The notes under the pieces are model-generated. The model saw only the letters and a list, made by a program, of their open reading frames with translations, was not told where the DNA came from and ran no database searches. A stretch of DNA of 64,000 bases, from NCBI GenBank assembly GCA_937990725.1, contig CALKQS010000007.1, forward strand, positions 1 through 64,000, in the 5' to 3' direction. This stretch comes from an uncultured Candidatus Saccharibacteria bacterium. Lineage in GTDB: Bacteria > Patescibacteriota > Saccharimonadia > Saccharimonadales > Saccharimonadaceae. The translations under genes and the position numbers were made by a program. Below are positions 8,006 through 15,953 of the stretch, in pieces. How positions within the stretch are numbered: position 1 is the stretch's first letter; each line of letters starts with the position of its first letter.

Positions 8006-9473
8006 GTTTGCCAATACACTGACCCGTCACCTCGATACCTTTGTGCCGCTCCAGCCTGGCAAGGTGTCACTCTACACCTGTGGGCCAACAGTGTATAGCT
8101 ATTTACATGTTGGCAACTGGGCAGCGTATATCTACTGGGATATCCTGGTGCGCATGCTTCAGGCGGAGGGCTATGAGGTGGAGCGTGTGATGAATATCAC
8201 TGATGTCGGCCACCTAACGAGCGATGCTGATGAAGGCGAAGACAAGCTCGAGAAGGGTGCGCGCCGCGAGGGTAAGACTGCTTGGCAGATTGCTAAATTC
8301 TACGCCGATGACTTCATCCGCGGGATGAACGCGTTGCACTTAACGCCGCCGAGCCAGCTGGCCCGTGCCACCGACTATATCGACGAGCAAATCCAGCTTG
8401 CCATTACGCTCAAGCGCAAGGGGCACACCTACCAGACGAGTGATGGGATTTATTTTGATACCAGCACTTTCCCGGCCTATGCAGACTTTGCCCGGCTCGA
8501 TCTGCGAGCCTTGCGGGCGGGGGCACGGATTGGCCCCAATAGCGAGAAGCGCCACGCGAGCGACTTTGCCTTGTGGAAGTTCTCGCCAACTGGCGTCAAG
8601 CGCGACATGGAGTGGCCCACGCCACCGGAGCTGCTCGACCAGCCACCAACAGATGGCGCGCCAGTGATGGGCTTCCCGGGGTGGCACTTGGAATGCTCGG
8701 CGATTGCAATGCGCTTCCTTGGCGCAACACTCGATATCCACACTGGTGGGATTGATCATATTCCTGTACACCACAGCAACGAGATCGCTCAGAGCGAGGC
8801 TGCGACAGGCCAACCCTTTGCCCACTACTGGCTGCACTGCAACCACCTCAAGGTTAATGGCACGAAGATCAGCAAGAGCCTGGGCAATGGCTATACCTTG
8901 GCCGACCTCGCTGAGCGGGGCTACACCCCCATGGAGTACAAACTATTCGTCTTGCAGAGCCACTACTCGCACGAGGGGAACTTTAGCTGGGAAAACCTCA
9001 GTGCAGCGCGCAATCGCCTGCGCAAGTGGTATGAAGTGGCGTGCCTGCGCCACCAGACGTATGAGAGCCTGGATGATGACCAGCGCAAGAGTGACGAACA
9101 ATCGGGCCATGTGTCGCTCCTGGCAGCAAGTGGGGCAGTACGCGAGGCGCTCGCAGATGACCTGAATACCCCCGAGGCGCTGCGACTCATCGACGAAGCG
9201 TTTGATCGAGTGCTAGCGCGGCCACTGACAGCAGTGTACCATCGTGGATTGGAGGAGTTGCTAGCGGCGATTGATCAGCTACTTGGCCTTGACCTCTGTG
9301 AGTCGACGCCAGACATTACAGATGAGGCAAAGCAGCTCATCCTCCAGCGCCAGCGTGCTCGCGAAGCGCGTGACTGGCCCACAGCCGACCGCCTGCGTAC
9401 TGAGCTTGCCACGCAGCACATTGCCGTGCGCGACACGCCGCAAGGGCCAGTGTGGTGGTGGGCGGAGAAATAA
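7995..9473 (+). CDS. cysS: Cysteine-tRNA ligase
   Basis: This 492-residue class I synthetase charges tRNA-Cys. It has the nucleotide-binding motif in the form HVGN (about residues 38-41), preceded by the zinc ligand Cys29 (LYTCGPTVY), the zinc ligands in WHLECSAIA and IPVHHSNEIAQSE, and the KMSKS loop as KISKSLGN (about 290). The start is ATG 7995 inside the end of the DHH gene (11-nt overlap). The frame is open upstream, but family proteins start a few residues before FANTLT. The length is slightly above the usual 460-470. Confidence 0.95.
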   Translation: MAIKFANTLTRHLDTFVPLQPGKVSLYTCGPTVYSYLHVGNWAAYIYWDILVRMLQAEGYEVERVMNITDVGHLTSDADEGEDKLEKGARREGKTAWQIAKFYADDFIRGMNALHLTPPSQLARATDYIDEQIQLAITLKRKGHTYQTSDGIYFDTSTFPAYADFARLDLRALRAGARIGPNSEKRHASDFALWKFSPTGVKRDMEWPTPPELLDQPPTDGAPVMGFPGWHLECSAIAMRFLGATLDIHTGGIDHIPVHHSNEIAQSEAATGQPFAHYWLHCNHLKVNGTKISKSLGNGYTLADLAERGYTPMEYKLFVLQSHYSHEGNFSWENLSAARNRLRKWYEVACLRHQTYESLDDDQRKSDEQSGHVSLLAASGAVREALADDLNTPEALRLIDEAFDRVLARPLTAVYHRGLEELLAAIDQLLGLDLCESTPDITDEAKQLILQRQRAREARDWPTADRLRTELATQHIAVRDTPQGPVWWWAEK

Positions 9474-9474
9474 C

Positions 9475-10181
9475 GTGAATCACGAGACCGCACCACGCGC
9501 TCCATTAGTGGAACAAAAACTACGTACAGATTACAAGATATACGCGCTACGTGCAGTTTTTGATGCAGTAAACCGTTGGGGTGGGAGCATGATGATACCT
9601 ATAGCAATAATATTGCTCGGCATGAAGCCATTATTACCCTGAGCAACCTTATTGCCTGCGAGTCATCCCTGAGCAGCGGGGAGCTGCCCAGAGATTTGCC
9701 GCTGACTGAGCGGACGGGCTATGACATAGGCAAAACTCTACCCAAGAATATCGATCTTGCCATCGCGGCGTACCTGCCAGACTATGCTGAGAAACTGCCA
9801 GGCCTTGGCTACGACGGTAGTGGCTTGGCTGTGAGCTACGATAGATATAACGCATCCGAGGAGACTGAGGAGATACCCGACGCAGTATGGCAAACACTGG
9901 AGTCTGGTGTGGCTGATGACTCGGCAGCGCCACTTGTCGATCCGCTACGTGCGCTGGTGCTGATGCGGCACTATTATAATCTAATTGTCGCACCGATTGA
10001 ACATGGCAGTGAGGGGAAACCACGCTACGATTGGTCGTCGCCCGATACGCTCGAGAAAACAGGGTTTATTGCGCCAGTCGTGCAGCTGTGTATGCGAGAC
10101 CAAACAGTGGTGTATCGCTGCGTGCCGAGAGAGGATTATGACACAATGAACCATGCACATGATGGCAGTGCAATAGTATAA
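9475..10181 (+). pseudogene. Uncharacterised gene with an apparent -1 frameshift
   Basis: A GTG one base after the cysS stop opens a protein-like frame (NHETAPRAPLVEQKL...) that runs to about 9578. A second frame then continues to 10181 (WEHDDTYSNNIARHEA...). The two read as one protein of about 235 residues if a single extra G is supplied, or a -1 slip occurs, at the TTGGGG run at 9576-9581. It could be a decayed gene, a sequencing error in a homopolymer, or a true slip. I do not recognise the family; it has no membrane segment. It starts the accessory cluster that continues to 11754. Confidence 0.5.
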
Positions 10182-10212
10182 AATGGCGATGGTGTATAGA
10201 AGATGATAGTGG

Positions 10213-10218
10213 TATACT
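10213..10218 (+). promoter_or_regulatory. Extended -10 box, leaderless
   Basis: GTGG-TATACT (extended TGG) lies exactly 6 nt before ATG 10225. Confidence 0.7.
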
Positions 10219-10224
10219 ATCATC

Positions 10225-10692
10225 ATGACATGGAACAGCATTACCTCACAAAAATTCGTCGAACTTGTAAACTACTGGGTCAACCAAGATTGGCCACTCA
10301 CAGAAGATAAGCTCGCAGCGGCTATGGAAAAACTGGGTTGGGATGAAAGTGATCCAAGTACTATCGCAAAGGATATTCCAGTTAGTCAGCCGAGACTGAG
10401 GGCAACCACATCCGATCCGGTTAGAGGACTTGACATGGTCTCATGGAGCCTAACAGATATTGATACAACAAAATCAATTGAACAAGACAGATTTATGAAC
10501 GACGCTTTTGTCGGCTATGTAGAGGCAGGAACTGCCGTTTGGGGTAGACCTCGAATCAAGCGTGATGCTGAGCGTGAAATTGCATACTGGAAGGCAGAAA
10601 ATGGCTGTGAGTTTCAAATATCCAATCGGCGTTCAGCTATCGCAGTATATATCCATTCCCCACAGTATGCGAATGTATTGAATAGCATTTAA
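10225..10692 (+). CDS. Small protein resembling DUF6301
   Basis: This is a 155-residue soluble protein. Its start (FVELVNYWVNQDWPLTED, then MEKLGWDESD) resembles the actinobacterial DUF6301 family as I remember it, in which an LDW-W motif precedes a short helix and a GW-turn. That resemblance is from memory and untested. The function is unknown; relatives often sit in accessory and conflict-type clusters. The start follows an extended -10 box by 6 nt. The next gene begins 15 nt after its stop, so 10225-11754 looks like one transcript. Confidence 0.7.
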   Translation: MTWNSITSQKFVELVNYWVNQDWPLTEDKLAAAMEKLGWDESDPSTIAKDIPVSQPRLRATTSDPVRGLDMVSWSLTDIDTTKSIEQDRFMNDAFVGYVEAGTAVWGRPRIKRDAEREIAYWKAENGCEFQISNRRSAIAVYIHSPQYANVLNSI

Positions 10693-10707
10693 CATGGTGG
10701 TTTCAAC

Positions 10708-11229
10708 ATGCACCAATTCTCCTGGACACAGTTTGAGAATAAACTTGCGCGCGCACTCATGCGCGCTGGCGATCGAGTACACATTGTACTGATCCCCGAA
10801 GTGTCTACAGAATATATGACACAGTACCTTCATTACGCCGTTAGCGACACGGCTATTGTCTGTGAACTACGTCTGTCTCCACAGACGCGGAATGTATCGA
10901 GTGCGTACAAGTCCAGTGCTATCAGCACTATGGTTAATCAAGGGTGGCAGCAAAGTAATGAAAATGAAGTTTACTCGCGTCATCTCCTGCTGCCGACGTA
11001 TAGTTCGGCGTATGCCTCACTCACAGCACAATCGGTCCACATCCTGCGTGACATCCTTCAGATCAGTGAACCAACTTCATTGACTTACTACGCATGGCGT
11101 GCTCCTGAAGAACTAGAAGATGGTCGTTACTACTCCGCAGAAGAAGTAGATGAGCTGGACGTGGGTGAGGATCCGCTTGAGGTTGATCTGGGGATTGAGA
11201 TGGCGTCGAGGCGACCAGAGTTATTATAG
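10708..11229 (+). CDS. TY-Chap-like (YbjN/T3SS-chaperone-like) domain protein
   Basis: The 173-residue protein has the layout of the TY-Chap N-terminal domain of actinobacteria. A starting helix (SWTQFENKLARALMRAG) precedes strands (HIVLIPE, YLHYAV, CELRL). A QGW turn follows, then a helix (AQSVHILRDILQI) and a final strand ending in YYAW. The C-terminus is an acidic tail. Such domains are thought to bind peptides in secretion or conflict systems; this is family knowledge, not proof. A paralogue of the domain lies at 34517-35629. It is the second gene of the 10225-11754 transcript. Confidence 0.68.
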   Translation: MHQFSWTQFENKLARALMRAGDRVHIVLIPEVSTEYMTQYLHYAVSDTAIVCELRLSPQTRNVSSAYKSSAISTMVNQGWQQSNENEVYSRHLLLPTYSSAYASLTAQSVHILRDILQISEPTSLTYYAWRAPEELEDGRYYSAEEVDELDVGEDPLEVDLGIEMASRRPELL

Positions 11230-11253
11230 ATTATTACATAGCAGGAAAATAAT

Positions 11254-11754
11254 ATGCCAACGAATTCAGACAATAACACCCAATCAGATAGTCAACGCGA
11301 GCTTGCAGCATACACACAGAAGCATGCACAGTATTTCATCGACTATATGTCAAAAGTACTGGGGCATGACCTTCATGGTATGCTTGATTATTCAGTAAAG
11401 AGTCTTGCAGTGGTGGATGATGTGCTTGATGTACTCTATCGAGAAGCTGCCGATACTACATCAAAGAACCATATGTTTATTCTTGAGACAAAAGATGCGG
11501 TAGCGATGGATGCAGGTTGTTATATCCTTGAGGTTGCCAAGCGAAACTTCGGTGGACGCTACGCGTGGATTACTGAGTGGAATGAGCCGACAATCGTGAC
11601 AGGAGAGCCAGAGTATAGTGTTTCTCTTGGTGCGTGCAGTAAGGCTAAGGGGCGGATTGATAATGGTGATGAGGACAATATCCCCTTTTTCTTTGATGGG
11701 TATGTCGAGAGGGTTACACACCCACGGCCTGAACAGGAAATATTTATTAGTTAG
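11254..11754 (+). CDS. Uncharacterised protein with LDYS-x-SL-x-VVD motif
   Basis: This 166-residue soluble protein has a helical start, then LDYSVKSLAVVDDVLDVLY, GCYILEVAKRNFGGRY, and an end with FFFDGYVERVTHP. This pattern occurs in a broad bacterial family of unknown function often found beside DUF6301 and TY-Chap genes; I cannot name it securely. AGGAAAAT lies before the ATG. It closes the accessory cluster. A weak TTAGAG/CTCTAA hairpin follows the stop. Confidence 0.68.
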   Translation: MPTNSDNNTQSDSQRELAAYTQKHAQYFIDYMSKVLGHDLHGMLDYSVKSLAVVDDVLDVLYREAADTTSKNHMFILETKDAVAMDAGCYILEVAKRNFGGRYAWITEWNEPTIVTGEPEYSVSLGACSKAKGRIDNGDEDNIPFFFDGYVERVTHPRPEQEIFIS

Positions 11755-11841
11755 AGTGTTTAAATCTCTATTATTCTCTAACCTATATGTAGATGTATCT
11801 ATCGTAAGATTCTTACTGGCGTGGCTCTCGCTGTGAGGTTT

Positions 11842-12975
11842 CTATCCCTCACCCTTAATCTTCTCCACCAGCTTAGCCAGTGGCTTGGTGGATTCTTCGC
11901 GGGCGCGAGCGTTGTGCTCGAGGTAGTCGTCTAGCAGAACTTTGCAGCAGCCAGCGATGGGGATGGAGATGAGACCACCGATGATGCCAAAAATATAGAG
12001 GCCGATGGTGATGGCAACAAGGACAACTAGTGGCGTGAGATCAATTTTGCGCGACTGAATGGTGGGCGAGATGAAGTTATTTTCGATCTGCTGGTAGATG
12101 ATGAAAAATGCCGCAAAGATGAGGCCACCTGGCAAGGCATTAAAGGCAAGCAAGAGGGAGATCATTACCCCAGCGATCGTGGCACCAAACATAGGGATGA
12201 GCGCCAAGACGAAGGTAACGGCAATGGTAACGAGCGCAAGGTTGCTCGGAATAGCCGAGAAAAAGAGGCTGAGCACAAAGACCGCTGCACCAGCAAAGAG
12301 GGCGCCGATGCCCGAGATGGTGAGCTGACCCGTCACATAGCCTGCTACCACAGCATGCATGCGGTGGGCGACCTTCTGGTGGCGTTCCATTGTAGATTGG
12401 TCGCGGTAGAGCCCCCAAAAGCGCTCTGCCCAGGCTGGCCCTTCCGTCAGCATCAAGAAGGTGAGGACGAGCACCAAGAACCCTGAGCCGACTGCAGAGA
12501 AGACGGAGCTAATGCCGGCAAGGAGATTGCCGCTAAGGCCACGCGTCCAGGACTCGACACTGCTGCGAGCACTCTCTACTACTTGATCTACCTGCGCTTG
12601 GATATGATACTGCTCGGCAAAAGCACCAAAGCTATGCCACTGCTCGCCCGCTGTATGAACCATCCCCGGCAGGGCGTCGACAAACTTGCTCGTCTGCTGG
12701 ACGATGGGTGGTACCACGAGCACAAGAACCACTCCAAGTAGCGCCACAATGCTAATGAAGGCAAGTGCGGTGCTGAGTGTGCGGCTGCGGTTAGGCAGGC
12801 GCTCGACGATGGCATTGACTGGCCCATTGAGTGCCAGCGCGAGGAACCCCGCCGTGCCAATCATAATCAAGGCAGTCTGCGCCAGATAAATCGCGAGGAT
12901 TGCAAAGGCAAAACCAATTACTACCAGCCAAAACCGCACAAAGGTCTTCGTGTCTATCTCTATTCGTACTCTCAT
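11842..12975 (-). CDS. AI-2E family transporter (PerM-like permease)
   Basis: The 377-residue integral membrane protein has the family layout: two N-terminal membrane segments, a soluble linker (KFVDALPGMVHTAGEQ), then six or so segments. The conserved FISPTIQSRKIDLTPLVVLVAITIG stretch comes before the last segments. Members export small molecules such as AI-2 or act in Na+/H+ exchange; the substrate here is unknown. The start lies 7 nt after a TATACT box. The C-terminal tail is charged and cytoplasmic. Confidence 0.9.
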   Translation of the reverse strand: MRVRIEIDTKTFVRFWLVVIGFAFAILAIYLAQTALIMIGTAGFLALALNGPVNAIVERLPNRSRTLSTALAFISIVALLGVVLVLVVPPIVQQTSKFVDALPGMVHTAGEQWHSFGAFAEQYHIQAQVDQVVESARSSVESWTRGLSGNLLAGISSVFSAVGSGFLVLVLTFLMLTEGPAWAERFWGLYRDQSTMERHQKVAHRMHAVVAGYVTGQLTISGIGALFAGAAVFVLSLFFSAIPSNLALVTIAVTFVLALIPMFGATIAGVMISLLLAFNALPGGLIFAAFFIIYQQIENNFISPTIQSRKIDLTPLVVLVAITIGLYIFGIIGGLISIPIAGCCKVLLDDYLEHNARAREESTKPLAKLVEKIKGEG

Positions 12976-12982
12976 GGTCTTT

Positions 12983-12988
12983 AGTATA
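12983..12988 (-). promoter_or_regulatory. Extended -10 box, leaderless
   Basis: On the minus strand GTGG-TATACT lies 7 nt before the start at 12975. Confidence 0.7.
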
Positions 12989-13017
12989 CCACAATTTGCT
13001 GGTGGCCGACGCTATCA

Positions 13018-15510
13018 TTACTCGAATGGAGCGGGAGTAGATGACTCAGTCGGTGCTGAGGGTTGAGTAGCCTGCGGCTGCTGTGGCGGTAGTGGATCAG
13101 TTGGTGATGAAGACTGTGTTGCTGGCTGCGCCATAGGCGCCTGCGCTGGTGTAACTTGCTGAGCTGGTGGATATGACTGAGGTTGAGACTGGGGCGGATA
13201 ATATGGTTGCTGGACGGGTGGTTGTGGCTGACTTGTGTAGCCAACGGGTGGTTGCCCAGGCTGCGCTGTTGGCCCTAATGGGTAGGGATAACGCGGCTGA
13301 GTAGAGTTCTTCTTGCGGGTACCAGCCCAGATAGCGAAGCTAATTACTGCAATCGCGACCACGACAATCACCATAAAGCAGATGATAAGTATGACAACCG
13401 TACTACGTTCGCTTGATGTGAGCGGAGTGTAGGAGTAATCGATGCTAGTATCAGGATTTGTACTTGGGTCTGCATTGCGAGCATCTGGGCTAGGTGTTGT
13501 AGTCTGGTCGGTTTCATCTCGTGGTTGATTCTGAGCGGTTGATAGGAATTTTGTTACAAGATAATTACCTGGGTATTTGCTATTGAGGCTACTAAATGAC
13601 CGTGCTGCAGTGCTGTAGCGCCCAGCAACAAATTCATCGATACCCGTCTGCCATAGTTTGGTGAGTTCACCATTAGTGGCAATGGAGACACGCTGCTTGG
13701 TTGCCATAGTTTGTGCGTCTTGTGCATCTCGGGCAATACCGCTACCAAAGCACGATTCTTCTTTCGTGCATGATTCTCGCGCATATGTTGTGATACCAAC
13801 TTGCTCACCCTTCGCATTAAAAGCAGGGCCACCACTACTGCCAGAAGAGATCTCGGTAGTAGTCAAAATAAGTGAGTGCCCGCCGCCATCACGCAGTGTC
13901 CTGCTTGTCGTACCAGTAGAAACGGTGGGTATGGTGCGAGACTGCTTAGTGCTAATGCCACCATCAACAAGCGCTGGGTACCCTACTGCGGTAATGCGGT
14001 CGCCGTTTTGGACCGAGCTGAGCGACGACAGCCGCTGGATTGTTGGGAATGTACCGCTCATCTTGAGGAGTGCAACGTCGGTATATCGAGACGAGAGATC
14101 AACATCACCTGTATCAACTTCTTTGTCAATGAGTGTCGCAGTTTTGTTAGTGGCAGATTTTTGCCAGGTATTTTCCTCTGTAAGGCGGATTGGATCATCA
14201 GATGTCTGGATAACGTAGTCGGTGCGACTGTTACTTACTGTAATGTTGGACTTTGGCACAAGCTGCAGATAGGCTATAAGCTTTTGGGCGGCAGCCATAT
14301 CATCGTTTTCGACTTGGCTGATAAGCTCGCGTATCTGCGTCTCAGTTGCATAACCCGCTCCAGTGACAAATTGGACATAGTTATCCCACTCTTGTTGGGA
14401 GGTTGGGAAGGCGTTGGCAAGGAGATCAGTATCGGTTGTTTCGACAACGTGACCATTAGTGACAACAACGCCATCCGATGACACAATCGACCCACTCCCA
14501 ATGCCACCATTACAAGCCTTTGCTAGTGTGAGCGTATTACTCTGGACACGAAAGGTGAGGCGAGCACAGCGCATTGCACCAACTCTAACTGTTGCTAACT
14601 GATTTTTTGCTACCACACTGAGCATAATGTCGTCGCCGACTGTGCCGTGGATGTTAGCTGTGTCGGTTGGTGTATTGGCTGCAGCTAGGCGTGCGATCAC
14701 GGGCTGGCTAGAAGATAGCGCACCGTCCTGTGGCTGTGTGTAGGAGACGCGAGAGATTACATTTTGCCAAGTAGTGAGCGCATCGCGGTCATTGGCAGGT
14801 AGGTTGGTTACGGCAAGCCAGTATGGTCGGTCGTGCTGGACGGTTAGGTAGTAGTAGGATTGTCGCCAGATAGTGAGCTGACCATTAAGAGCTTTGAGGC
14901 GATGTTTGACGTGAAGCTCACGATATTTTTTGCCTGCGATAGTAATAGCGCGTTCGTTGATCTCATCATCACGTCCAGCATGAGCAAGGCTTTTGCGTTT
15001 CTCTTGCGTGATGATGTCAAGGTTAGACTTCCCCTTGTACTCAGGGATGCTGTCTTTGCTACCGAAGTAATTTTTGTTACGGTTAGCGGTAATAGTAAGC
15101 TGTGACTGCTGCGCAGCGACTGGCTGTGGTGTACTAGACGTCTTGTTAGTGAGGTGTAGGGTAATGATGCCGTAGTTGCGCGCCTCTTGGAGTTGATCGC
15201 CATTATATGTTTGCCCCTGAAATGTTCCTGGCTCACTGTTGGGATTTTGGACAATCCCCTCTGCTGTCATAGCTCCTGGGTCGTACTCTAGACTAAAACC
15301 CAACTGCGAGGTGATGCGACGCTGCTGCGTTTGGGTATTTGTCTTGGTAAGAAGGTCGATTGTTTTTTTGCGGCCATTGGGTGACTGAGCACTTGGCTGC
15401 GATACTAAATAGAGAGCAATAATACTCCCTACAAGCAGGGTAATACTCACACCAAGTGCAACAAAAAGCACAGGCCGCCGCCCCTGAAAAATAGAAAAAC
15501 GATGTGTCAT
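13018..15510 (-). CDS. Membrane-anchored trypsin-like serine protease with two membrane segments
   Basis: This 830-residue protein has a membrane segment at about 14-37, an extracytoplasmic region of about 280 residues of unknown fold, then a trypsin-like (S1) domain. The catalytic His is in VVTNGHVVE (about 353), Asp in TDVALLKM (about 478) and Ser in SSGSSGGPA (about 556). A second membrane segment lies at about 703-726, followed by a Pro/Gln-rich tail. With the N-terminus inside, the tail should be cytoplasmic. No PDZ domain is seen, unlike HtrA. It probably processes or monitors surface proteins. Its promoter region carries unusual repeats (15503-15546). Confidence 0.85.
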   Translation of the reverse strand: MTHRFSIFQGRRPVLFVALGVSITLLVGSIIALYLVSQPSAQSPNGRKKTIDLLTKTNTQTQQRRITSQLGFSLEYDPGAMTAEGIVQNPNSEPGTFQGQTYNGDQLQEARNYGIITLHLTNKTSSTPQPVAAQQSQLTITANRNKNYFGSKDSIPEYKGKSNLDIITQEKRKSLAHAGRDDEINERAITIAGKKYRELHVKHRLKALNGQLTIWRQSYYYLTVQHDRPYWLAVTNLPANDRDALTTWQNVISRVSYTQPQDGALSSSQPVIARLAAANTPTDTANIHGTVGDDIMLSVVAKNQLATVRVGAMRCARLTFRVQSNTLTLAKACNGGIGSGSIVSSDGVVVTNGHVVETTDTDLLANAFPTSQQEWDNYVQFVTGAGYATETQIRELISQVENDDMAAAQKLIAYLQLVPKSNITVSNSRTDYVIQTSDDPIRLTEENTWQKSATNKTATLIDKEVDTGDVDLSSRYTDVALLKMSGTFPTIQRLSSLSSVQNGDRITAVGYPALVDGGISTKQSRTIPTVSTGTTSRTLRDGGGHSLILTTTEISSGSSGGPAFNAKGEQVGITTYARESCTKEESCFGSGIARDAQDAQTMATKQRVSIATNGELTKLWQTGIDEFVAGRYSTAARSFSSLNSKYPGNYLVTKFLSTAQNQPRDETDQTTTPSPDARNADPSTNPDTSIDYSYTPLTSSERSTVVILIICFMVIVVVAIAVISFAIWAGTRKKNSTQPRYPYPLGPTAQPGQPPVGYTSQPQPPVQQPYYPPQSQPQSYPPAQQVTPAQAPMAQPATQSSSPTDPLPPQQPQATQPSAPTESSTPAPFE

Positions 15511-15546
15511 AATGACACACTATAGCACACTATAACACACTGTGCC
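15503..15546 (-). promoter_or_regulatory. Promoter with palindrome over the start codon and 10-bp tandem repeats
   Basis: TATAGT (plus 15519-15524, minus strand, extended TGC) lies 8 nt from the start codon. TGTGTCAT-A-ATGACACA (15503-15519) is a perfect palindrome centred on the start codon. Directly upstream lie three 10-bp units, ACACTATAGC, ACACTATAAC and ACACTGTGCC (15517-15546), in helical phase. Either could be an operator. Confidence 0.6.
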
Positions 15547-15656
15547 ATAACCGAGAGTGCTAATCGGCCGGGTTATCAACTCTTGCCTGTAAAAAGCGTG
15601 GTATTTATCATTGAAAATGAAATATCACTACGGGTGGCCTGGTTACTTTAGCGTGC

Positions 15657-15881
15657 TTACTCTACAATCACCGTCATCCGTACCATCAAACACAGCAAGA
15701 CAAGCCCTGTGCCAGCCAGCACTGAGACGGCGATGGTCATGCGGTTGGGGTAGTAGTCGACGGTCTTGGGCTGTTTGGTGTGGCGCGATGAGGGGTGAGT
15801 GGCTGATGCGCTAGTGCGCTTCGATGATTTTTTGGCTGCTGCCTTGGTTTTGGTTACAGTGGTGTGTGGAGCTTTTGTCAT
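15657..15881 (-). CDS. Small single-pass membrane protein
   Basis: At 74 residues, it has a very basic Lys/Thr/Ser-rich N-terminal half followed by a membrane segment (MTIAVSVLAGTGLVLLCLMV) at the C-terminus. The positive-inside rule puts the basic part in the cytoplasm. It belongs to no family I know. I accept it as real because TATACT lies 6 nt before its ATG, the same promoter layout as its neighbours. It is divergent from the P-type ATPase gene. Confidence 0.68.
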   Translation of the reverse strand: MTKAPHTTVTKTKAAAKKSSKRTSASATHPSSRHTKQPKTVDYYPNRMTIAVSVLAGTGLVLLCLMVRMTVIVE

Positions 15882-15887
15882 GGCTTT

Positions 15888-15893
15888 AGTATA
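15888..15893 (-). promoter_or_regulatory. -10 box, leaderless
   Basis: TATACT on the minus strand, 6 nt before the start at 15881. Confidence 0.65.
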
Positions 15894-15938
15894 CGCCGAT
15901 GTGTGGTAATTTGTCCAGAACGCTTATGCTTGGTGTGC

Positions 15939-15944
15939 TATAAT
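15939..15944 (+). promoter_or_regulatory. Extended -10 box of the P-type ATPase gene
   Basis: GTGC-TATAAT lies 9 nt before ATG 15954. Confidence 0.65.
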
Positions 15945-15953
15945 AGATCTATT

